The notes under the pieces are model-generated. The model made no database searches. It was not told where the DNA came from and was given only the letters and a program-made list of their open reading frames with translations. 64,000 nucleotides of DNA from Psococerastis gibbosa. Its lineage: Eukaryota > Arthropoda > Insecta > Psocodea > Psocidae. The stretch is taken from assembly GCA_963971405.1 (NCBI GenBank), contig OZ020485.1:11842001-11906000 (forward strand), in the 5' to 3' direction. This document shows, piece by piece, positions 12,010-21,404 of this stretch. The translations under genes were made by a program, and so were the position numbers. Position 1 is the first letter of the stretch. The number at the start of each line of letters is the position of its first letter.

Positions 12010-12494
12010 TCATTTTATCCAACGTCCACTCTTGGCGTTACCGCCATCTGGTGCTGCGCCTGCCAGTATGCTGGTGTGATGTCATTGTTGGGGCTCGGGA
12101 TCGATTGACACGTTAGAAGGTGGATAGTATCCATGCGTTCGCTAAGCCAAAGTGGGCATTGGTCTGAAGCAGCCAGGCCTAGGCGAAACAGGTGAGCCTG
12201 CAGGTTGTCGTGGCCTATAGTGCAGCGAAAACGGGCGACAAAACCAGCTCTTGGTACGGTAGGTCATGCGGTAAAGGAATTTTTACCAAAGTTTCCCATG
12301 GCTGTCCTGATAGAGCGTTCTTGTATCTTCTGGTTAGTGCGCTGTTAATAATCTGCTTCGCACAATTTTGCGTTAGAGGAACTGCCAAATACGCTGCACT
12401 TGTAGCTAAGATAGCTACCAGGTCTGCCATTTCGTTTCCGACGTGCCTCGGTATCCATTGGACAGCAACTGTCCATCCTGAGGATCTTGTGTAA
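12010..12494 (-). mobile_element. LINE fragment: RNase H end and zinc-finger tail
   Basis: Minus-strand frames read WTVAVQWIPRHVGNEMADLV (RNase H C-terminal motif with the His-x-Gly-Asn-Glu-x-Ala-Asp run), then, after a frameshift, IGHDNLQAHLFRLGLAASDQ and CPLW...HLLTC. This is the C-terminal half of an RNase H-bearing LINE, distinct from the 14.6 kb one. It stops 39 bp before a phosphatase exon. Confidence 0.82.
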
Positions 12495-12532
12495 GGATAT
12501 ATACGCAAGTTACGAGTCGATTTGTGTTTCAG

Positions 12533-15500
12533 GGGTACACAAAGCCGCGAGAGTACATAGTAACGGAGTGGCCTCTAAAGCACACGTGTGGCGAATTTTG
12601 GTCACTAGTTTATGACTATGAGTGTTCTGCGGTTGTGGTGTTGTGTGTCCCGCCAAAAAATTCCGTAAGTACCTACAATATTTTAATTTTTGAAAGAGAA
12701 CCAACATATGCTTGATAAAAATATTAGATCTATTTCTAGTGGCAATGACACCCGGACGATTCGAACGCCAGTGAAACGCTGAGAAATTTGTCATGTGAGC
12801 AAATGGTCCGGTACCCCAGAGTCCACTTCAGCAGATTTTTGCCGCTGGCTTGTCGCAGGTTTTCCACTCGACGCGCTGCAGCGACACACCAGCGACCTAG
12901 AAATCTTCTGAAGTGCGTTCAGAAATAGACTGTTTTCCGGCACCAACCAATCAATCAATCAATGACAACTTTCTCAGTGGATCAGGGGGACAGCTACCCC
13001 CCCCCCCCTTTCTGCCCCCTGTATCCGTCTATGCCGGCGTTCGAAGTAACATTTGCTATATACTTTGGCCTCTCTTCGTTTGGTGCGCAGGTCCTTATTT
13101 TTGGTTTTCGTAAAAATACCACCTAGCGGTATAAGCGTAATAATATAGAAGGGTAAGTTAAGAATTTTGGTAAAGACAACAAGTACCTACTATATAGAAA
13201 TATAGAAAGAACAGAACAAATTTATTTTTTTGTTAATTTAAAAAAGACCTTTTGAAGGGACTGGCAAAGAATGAAAGTAGGCCTATACGAAAATATACTT
13301 TGTGGATGATGGAATTTTTCACGACGGGGGGGGGGGGGGTCCGAACCCCATAAATACGGCCTTGGCTGTAAGTGCTGTTACAATATTGTTTATACACTAT
13401 TACGCCAGCCTAATTGCCTACTTGTATATGACTTGGAATAAACTATCATTTAAATTTTTCTAGCAACCGTACCCGTCTTTCTGGCCAGAAGGCCGCCATT
13501 CAGTGAAATACGGTCCAGTGTTTACAATTGATCACATTTCTCATAACCACTACACTAACATCAAAACTTGGATCTTTCGCATAAACAAAAAGGTAAGCTA
13601 TAGACTGACAATTTACGTTTCAAAAAAGAGCATGCGTTTATTTTTGCACATTTTCAGTGGTTTCTAATATTACGGCTTCGTTTAAGTGCAAAACGCAGAC
13701 ATTGAAATTAATGCATCAGTTTCTGTTCTACAGCCATTTCAGTGGCGGCTCCTCTGCATTGAAGGCTGCAGGACTGCAGCCTCCCCAAAATAAAGAATTA
13801 ACCTATAGTTTAATGTGCCTACAATCACCGAGACTTCGCCATGTATAGCCTAGGTAGTTTACTCTAAATAACGTGTGAACGAAGTAAAAAAAAAATAGCT
13901 AAACGATAGGTAGAATACTATAAGATCGAAGCTTATGAAAAAGCAAGGGGAGGACTGCAGTGTCGACAGTCCGCCAGTCAATGGCGGATCCACGGGGGGC
14001 CCATCAGGGGGATCATGACCCCCCCCCCCTAAATGAGTAAATTCATAAGATACCTAGTAAAAAAAAAATCAGCTTTTCAACAAAAACATTACCTTCTAAA
14101 CTCACAAAAAACTTGTGACCCCCCGTCTGCGCTCTGCCTGTTCATCGATTTCCGGGAAAACTACTCGGTCGATTTTGATGAAATTTAGCATGTACGTTTA
14201 CAAAAATCACGCCGCGGGACTATTTTATTTATTTTGAGCTAACTCAATTTGGGGGGTTTTATTCTCAAAAAAACTATTAAAAAAAACGTCAAAAAAAACA
14301 TTTCTCAAAAACGGCTCCAACGATTTCTTTTAAGAGGACATGCGACGTAGAAAAGGAGCACCCCATAATTTGTTATTTTTATTGACTTTTTATTTTTTAT
14401 TTAATTAACAAAGCAAGTCATTAAAAATTTGGCGCATGGAAGTTGTAGAAGACTGCTTCATGCATCATGTAATAGGAAATATTAAATTTTTGGTGCCTTA
14501 GTTCTTTCATAAATACCAGAACGGACTTAAATTATGCGTATTCTGGGATTTTTGGAAGAACTACAAAACCGAAAAGTAAAAATACTCGATTATATGATGC
14601 ACGAAGTAGTTTTCTACAACTTCCATGAGCCAAATCTTTAATGACTTTTTTTTTTTTTTTTTTTTTACCTTCGTGGGGCCTACTCGTTTGAGTTCCTATA
14701 AGCGTCGACCTAGAAGGTCTTTTGCTTCCACGTTTGCCGTCTACGCCCATCTTATAACACCAGTCTTTTTGATAAATTCTAGTGTTTTTGTGATGGGATT
14801 AGATCGGATGGTTTCCTCTTCAGACCTAGGGTGGCCAAGAGTTTGGTATCGAGTTTTTCCCAGCGCTTCACATTCAAAGAGAATGTGTTCAGCTGTTTCT
14901 TCTTCAACTTCACACAGTCTGCATCTACTGTCGTTTTTCACGCCAACCCTATGCATGTGTTTGTTGAAGTGGCCGTGGCCCGTAAGCGTGCCAACCACCC
15001 TTCTAGCTTGCTCTCTACTTAAAGAGAGAAGCTGATCGGTGAGCTTTTTACTAGGACCCGGAATAACCTTCTTAGCAAATCTGCTTTCCGGGACTTTCTT
15101 CCATTCCTCTGCAGTTTTTCTCTGCACCCATTTTTGTACAGAAGTACGGGCCTGGCAATAAGCCATCCCATACTTAGGTTCTGCACCAATGAATGGCGTT
15201 TCTGCACCTTTTCGAGCCAGCTCGTCGGCTCTTTCATTCCCATCAAAGTTCGAGTGAGCCGGGACCCAAATCAGCGAGACTGAGTTTTCCCGACACACCT
15301 TTATTAGGAGGTTGATGCAGTGCCACACCATTTTTGATGTGATCTTTATAGCCTCCACAGCCTTAATCGCTGCCTGCGAGTCTGTATAGATAATAATGGT
15401 TTTGCCCTTGCTTTCCATTTCCATACACTCCTCTAGGCATTTTATAATGGCCCCTACCTCAGCCTGAAAGACTGTAGCATATTTGCCAAGGCTTAGGACT

Positions 15501-18500
15501 ATGGATTTGTCTACAGTTTCCCCATAGACTCCTCCTCCAGCCCCATTTTCCATTTTCGACCCATCTGTATACCAGACTAGGTCATTGTCCCCTGTTTGAT
15601 GTTCTTCAGCATTCCATTCTTTTCTAGCTGGAATTCTAGTGTTAAATGGTTTGCTGAATGAGAGCAGGGGTGTCATTCGGTCTGACGGCATTAAAAGCGT
15701 GTCTTCCGATATGCTTTTGGTAATATTGGAGTGGCCTGACCTTTTGCTTCTCCAGCAGCCTTCCAGCTCCAATCTATAGGCGCCCATCCTGGCCTGTGCT
15801 TCAATGAAGACTCCCAGGGTTGGCAGGTTCAATAAAGTATTCAGGACATCCCCTGGTGAAGTTGACATTGCTCCTGTGATACAGAGGCAGGCCAGCCTCT
15901 GGAGCCCATTCAACTTGGTTGTCACTGTGACCTGTGTAGTCTTGGTCCACCAAACTACACTTCCATAGGTAATCACCGGCCTAATGACCATTGTGTAAAT
16001 CCACATTGCCATTTTGGGCCTGATTCCCCACGTTGTGCCTATTGCCCGTCTGCAAACATAAATTAATTGTTTAGCTCGGTTAATAGTTTTTGTAATATGG
16101 GGATTCCAGGTAAGTCCTTTGTCTAGGTTAACCCCTAGATACTTAACCTCCGTCCCCAGTTTTACAACTTGATTGAAAAGCTTAGGCAGCTTTCCCCCAT
16201 CAAGATTCTTCTTTCGAGTAAATGGTACCATCGAGATTTTGAATGGGTTGATGCTCAGATTTTCAGCCTTGCACCATTTTTCTACTTCAGAAAAAGCCAT
16301 TTGCATTAGCTCGGTTATGACCGTCATGGACTTACCCCTAATCACAATGGCCAAATCATCCGCATATCCTTGTGCGTACACTCCCACCTCATTGAGTCTG
16401 GTGATGATTTTGTCCACCACAAGGTTCCACAACAGGGGCGAGATAACCCCCCCCCCCCCCTGTGCCGTACCCCTGGTGGCCCTTACCATCACCTTCTCAT
16501 CAGATAGGGATGCTAGAATCTTCCTATTGCTAAGCATGGATCTGATCCATCTACACACAGTTGCATTTACGCCAACTCTCTCCAACGCCCTTACCATGGA
16601 GTCATGTCCCGCGTTGGAGAAAGCCGCCTCAATGTCCAAAAACGCTGCCAGTGCAATCTCCCCATTGTCCAGGCTTTCCTCCAGTCTGCTCACCAGTTGA
16701 TGCAATGCAGTCTCAGAGGATCTGCCAGGGCGGTACGCATACTGAGAACTATGCAAACCAGCGTTAGTGCGTATTTTTTCCCGGATATGTTTATCCAGGA
16801 TTTTCTCTAGAGCTTTTAATAGAAAAGAACTGAGACATATCGGCCTGTATGACCTGGCCTGGGCGTAGTTCGCCTTTCCAGGTTTAGGTATAAATACTAC
16901 CTTAGCCATTGCCCACGACTTAGGAACATGTCCAAGCGCTACACTGGCCTGATAGATGGTTGTCAATGCCGGGGTGAGGATCTCTTTCCCCTCCTGAAGA
17001 AGGAGGGGAAAAATCCCATCCGGACCTGGAGCCTTGCATGGCTCAAAAGTGCTGATGGACCAGCCCACTTGTCCCGGTTTTATCAGCCTTTTGGCACAGT
17101 TCCAATCAGCCCTTCGGGCTTTATTGTCTTCTGATGTGCTGCTGTTGTCGCATTTCACCGAACCGGGGAAGTGACACCCTAAAAGTTTTTCCAGTGTCTC
17201 CTCCCCTGTCCGAGTAAACTTGCCATCAGAATTTTCCAGAGTTCCCACGGGGTTAGTGTGGGTGGATTTCAGTATTTTATGGAGTCTAGCTGTTTCTTTT
17301 AATGACTTGCTTTGTTAATTTAAAAAAAAAATTAAAAGTCCATAAAAACAACAAATTTTGGGGTGCTCATTTTCTACGTAGCATGTCCTCTTAAATTCAC
17401 ATATATTGTAGTCGGTATTAATGTTAATAAAATGCGGGGGGTCGTCGCTTGCCCCTTGATAGTTTGCTTCTGGGGGTAAAAAAATAATAATAACTTATTT
17501 CTCATTAAAAATTACTAATTTGTCTGTGGGTCCTTTCTATCGATGATTTCTACCTTCTGGCATTTTAGGTGTTAAATTGAGTAACGAAACCGGACTGGTT
17601 GCTTTCCCAGAAAAGAATTTGGTTTTGTGAAGAATTTTTTTTTTTTTTTTTTAATGATAGAAAATTCACGCTCAAATGCATTGCATGCCCTGCCATAATT
17701 ACTGTGTGGCAATGTGTTGGTCTGACCTATCTATAATTAATTTACCTCACCTCCAGTGACGTCAGGTGGACACCCCCCCCCCCCCCCCCCGAAATCCGAA
17801 ATTTAACCATAGTAAAATTATTTACCATGAAATTACTCATTTTCTCCATCTACTAATTGATAAATTGGAAAGCATGTTCGAGTAAACTCGGACTGGTTCT
17901 TTTAAACAATTGATCGTGTTCATATCATTGAGGAATTTTGTATAAGACTGGTCCCCTTTGATGTTATCTCAGCGCTCCAAAAATTTGACCCCCACGAGCC
18001 GCCACTGAGCAATTTCTGTGCTGTGACATGCCATTATACGTAGGCTATACTGTCACATGTTAAATAGAATCAGGTCTACTTAGCACAAGGACCTACAGGG
18101 CATGGAAAAATACCATTCACCTTGTTTTTACCTCAAATTTGCTTTCCTATTGTATTTATAGGTATTAATTAAGAGGGAGATATTCAAAATATTTTGAGAG
18201 TAAAAACTCAGCGAATCAATTTGACAACCAAATAAATTAATTCTTCCTTCCAGTCACAAAGATAAGAAAAAATCAATATGATAAATTTCCCCCAAAAAAA
18301 TAAAAACTTTTGCAGTAAATTTTCATTTTCACAACTGAAATATTACTACCTATACTTCAAACACCCCCGGTAAGATGCATTACATAGATTTCATGAAACA
18401 GTAGTGAATCAGTTGGGTTAATGGACATTTATAAAAGCTTTGCTATGCATTTTCCATCATCTTATCCTTTGTGGCTGTGGGAGGAGGATAATTTCTTCCC

Positions 18501-21404
18501 TTGTTAACAAAATATTGTGAAATCTCTGCCTTAATTTCGTAACTTATTCACTCTCAAGTCGCGCTCGGGCTATTTTCGTCGCTACTAAACCGTTTATTGC
18601 TGCGACGCATCTGAAAGAAGCTGGTTTTTTTATATGGTTATTAAGAAGATCTCTCCTTCGAGACGGTTATAATATGTACATTGGACTTAAAGGCCTACTA
18701 TGAGCAGCTAATTACTATTGGATGTTGCTTTATTTTTTATGCTAAAATGCTGTTAATTGCTGCTCGGGTGTTTTCATCTCACTGAATTATTTTGCGTTTT
18801 TTGCTCTTGATGTGAATTCTAATTACTAATCATAAATGTTGACACTGCCTTAGTTGGTGCACTTTTCGAAAGAAATATAATTTAGGGCGGATTTTACAAT
18901 AAGTTCGAGTCCGATAAAGTACTTGACACAGTTCACCATACATGGAGGGCGGAGGCATCATTCCCCAATAAAGTTCATCGAATCGGCTTGAATCAACTTC
19001 CCTATAACACTTACCCGTCACTATAACCTTCAAAAAAACCTGTGTATTAATTAGAAAATTGAAGAAAAAAAAAGACAAAATATTCTAGAAAGCCCATTCA
19101 ATGTCGTAAGAAATAACAAATAATTGTTTTTAAAAAGAAACATGGAAAATAAAATAAAAATGCCGCCTATAGCTCTCCATTAAACACGGATTGACCTCTT
19201 TTTAAGTTGTGGGACAGTTTGTCCCATTTGTTACGGTGAATATCATCGATTGGGTGCATAAAGTGAACAATAACGTTACAGAGAGCATATTATAATCCAC
19301 CCTTATGGGAAAAACAGGTTTAAAGCTTCGGCAAAAACGTTCTGGATTCCCCAAATTCACAATTTTACACAGGGGAATTTTTCATTGAATTGCACAGAAA
19401 TATTTCGTTTATTATACGGTACATGGTTCACTAAAATAATATTGTTTTGGACGACACTTTCCTCAATGCTTAATCCAATAGTAGTTTTGATAAAAGTGCA
19501 CCATCTGAGTTGGTTAATTTTGCATGTTATGCTTGCACGCGTTGCACTGTGGCTCATTGCTTGTGATTTCAATAGCACAGCAACCAAATGCACAGGACAA
19601 CCATTCCCTCTGGAGGAGAAGATAACCGCAAGGTAAGACATCATTTAGAGATAGGAAGATTTAAGACACTGAAAAAGAGTGCTGGGACTTGAAAAACGAC
19701 CCCGTAAGAAAAAGATTATTTAATAGTTTCGTTGTTATTAGAGTATTAGACTTGACTGTTATTAACAATAAAAATAAACTTCAATATAGACAGTATAAAT
19801 CGGTTGTCGCGAAGTTACGGGTCTCAAAAATATGAACTTAATACGGTACTGAGCTGTAGGCTTATCAAGAGTCAGGTACTTAATTTACAACAAATTAGCC
19901 TGTGTGTATTTGTGTCAAAGGAATGAAATTTCAATTTGTTACTATTTATTTCTAATGAGCACATGTAACAAAATGTTTTTACGTTTAATGGTAAAAGTAT
20001 ATTTGCCAACTCTTCCGGCCCCCAAGTTTTCTGTATATTATAGCTTCCTGCCTTATAAAGCAGCAAGTAGGTAGCTTATTTACAATTAATACCGAATGAC
20101 TCACTGTACCTAATTGACATTGTGTTACTGTACCGTTTAACAGATCGTATCGCTAACGGAACTTATGGCGGGAGTGAAAGCACCGGCCAAAACAGTCCAG
20201 CTGTTTCAGCTTATGTGCTGGCCATTGGGCCAAGGGGTGCCAACATCTACAAACTCACTGGTCGAGCTTATGAACATGGTGGAAAGATGGCGGCAACGTA
20301 CGGACTACGGCCCCGTGGCAGTTGTATCACCGTAAGTATAATTTAAATGCACAATTATGCAGTACTGGTATGAACAGAATGCGCGTCTGACCCGGAGGAA
20401 GGCAAAATGCATTAAATCAGAACCTAGATTTTTAGTTTTATCGGATTAAAGAAATAATTTATTCTTGGTCTCAGGCCGAGACCATCATTGGCCGCCGTAT
20501 TTCTTTTTTTAATTGTTGTTATTGACGGATAAGCCCATGTGAGAATAGGTACATTCTACTGGCTGTCACAGTTAATAAGTCATTATCACAAGTTTTTCTA
20601 GGTATGTCAGTACGCAAAATTCGTTGCACAGGGATCATTACAGACCTAACACAAGATTTTTCTATTAGTAAAATTGTTTTGTACAGGGACGGACGCAGCA
20701 GGTCTGGGGTATACTGCGCCGCCAATGCCTGCATCGAACAAGTAATCCAGCACGGTGAGGTCGATGTGTTCCAGGCTGTCAAAACTGTCAGACGCCACAG
20801 ACCACAATTAATCGATAATATGGTGAGCAGTCCCAGTACAAGACAGTAGTAGTTAAGAGGTTATGCTACGTAGAAAATTAAATACTTTTATTTTTTTATT
20901 TAATTAACTCAGCCAGTTATTAAAAATTTGACTCACTTAAGTTGTAGAAGACTACTTCGCGCATCATGTAATCGGGTATTTTAACTTTTCAGTTTGTAGT
21001 TTTTCCGAAAATTCTAGTTTACACCAAATTTTAGTTCCCACTGGTTTTAATGAAAAATTTAATATTTCCTATCGTATATTGCATGAAGTAGTCTTCAACA
21101 ACTTCCATAAGCCAAATCTTTGATAAATTGCTTTGTTAATTAATTTAAAAAACTAAGTCAATAAAAATAACAAATTTCAGTATGCTAATTTTCTACATAG
21201 CATGTCCTCTTAATATTAGTTAATATTAGGATGGATAAGTCAAACCTAGAAATCGAGAAGTGATATTGCCTTTCATCAGATTAAAATTGAAATGCAGAAT
21301 AATATGACTAATATTTATTTCAGACCGAGTACAAGTACTGCTACGATGTGGTGCTGCATTACGTCCTGCACTATTTGGATAAAGATATGAAGGAGAAGAA
21401 GTGA
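12533..21404 (+). CDS. Ptp99A: Receptor-type protein tyrosine phosphatase, Ptp99A-like: 3' exons encoding the D2 domain (partial gene)
   Basis: Five exons with GT-AG borders join in frame: 12533-12664, 13464-13592, 20144-20331, 20687-20822 and 21324-21404 (TGA). The product is the membrane-distal D2 domain of a neuronal receptor tyrosine phosphatase. Visible motifs are GYTKPREYIVTEWPLKHTCG in exon 1, PSFWPEGRHSVKYGPVFT in exon 2, CWPLGQGVPTSTNSL in exon 3, SPDGRSRSGVYCAANA across exons 3-4, and YKYCYDVVLHYVLHYL in exon 5. The phosphate-loop cysteine is replaced by Asp (PDGRSRSG) and the WPD loop reads WPL, so D2 is a pseudophosphatase, as known for the Ptp99A/PTPRG group. Ectodomain, membrane span and active D1 were not found and should lie upstream of the window. 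Exon phases agree throughout (0,0,2,0). The intron before exon 3 is 6.5 kb, mostly nested transposons. Family call is near certain; the Ptp99A orthology is from motif memory. Confidence 0.9.
12725..12960. repeat. Interspersed repeat, related to 53345-53560
   Basis: Both places share GGACGATTCGAACGC.AGTGA, CGCTGAGAAATTTG and a CTACTTCAG(A/C)AGATTT-like block. Here it lies in the intron between phosphatase exons 12533-12664 and 13464-13592. Noncoding. The rest of that intron has homopolymer runs and no other feature I recognise. Confidence 0.6.
14125..14329 (+). repeat. Older interspersed repeat R2, left piece (host of copy A); continues 17395-17590 and about 17830-17905
   Basis: Contains CGATTTCCGGGAAAACTACT, GATGAAATTTAGCATGTACG and CAATTTGGGGGGTTTTAT. 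The same order is seen at 2150-2430 and, reversed, at 9540-10180. After copy A the sequence resumes at AATTCACATATATTGTAG with no loss. A further insertion (about 17591-17825, ending near an 18-base C run) splits TTGAGTAACGAAAC from GAAATTACTCATTTTC, which are contiguous in the 9.6 kb copy. Confidence 0.82.
14330..17394. mobile_element. TTAA-flanked foldback element, copy A, interrupted by the LINE
   Basis: Left part 14330-14647 and right part 17309-17394 form one ~404 bp palindrome once the LINE and its duplicated target are set aside. Ends read TTAAGAGGACATGC ... GCATGTCCTCTTAA. Arms carry the family core AGTTGTAGAAGACT...TTCATGCATCAT and its reverse complement. No coding capacity, so non-autonomous. 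Confidence 0.88.
14648..17297 (-). mobile_element. 5'-truncated LINE with reverse transcriptase and RNase H (I/R1/LOA-like group)
   Basis: The minus strand is open from the element's broken 5' edge (17297) to a stop at 14741-14743; the tract from 17248 alone gives 835 residues. Domain order (numbered from 17248): reverse transcriptase with SYRPICLSS (~133), LDIEAAFSNA (~204) and YADDLA (295-300); RNase H with WYTDGSKMENGAGGG (~558), FQAEVGA (~594), IYTDSQAAIKA (~620) and VPAHSNFDGNERADELA (~662); then a C-terminal CRLC...H...C zinc-finger-like end. The tail is an 18-bp oligo-A (T on +) at 14648. An 11 bp target-site duplication TTTAATGACTT flanks it at 14637-14647 and 17298-17308, the sign of target-primed integration. 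The endonuclease and ORF1 are missing through 5' truncation. The RT motif normally GTPQGGV reads GTAQGGGGV because of a 14-base C run at 16447-16460. The intact frame implies recent insertion. Confidence 0.93.
17906..20143. other. Intronic stretch without recognised features
   Basis: Third phosphatase intron between the nested repeats and exon 20144-20331. AT-rich; no coding exon, RNA gene or clear repeat was seen. Some reading frames are open for 80-95 codons but lack any recognisable motif. Confidence 0.5.
20853..21213. mobile_element. TTAA-flanked foldback element, copy B (last phosphatase intron)
   Basis: 361 bp palindrome beginning TTAAGAGGTTATGC and ending GCATGTCCTCTTAA, with the AGTTGTAGAAGACTACTTC core in both arms. 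It makes up most of the 501 bp intron 20823-21323 and ends 110 bp before the final D2 exon. Noncoding. Confidence 0.85.

Noticed and set aside
12192-12494. Plus-strand 100-codon frame over the LINE fragment
   Set aside because: It is the antisense shadow of the RNase H-coding LINE piece, which has clear motifs on the minus strand.
21402-21404. TGA as a selenocysteine codon
   Set aside because: No selenocysteine element is evident downstream and the family has no known Sec at this position; read-through, splicing or an allele are simpler.
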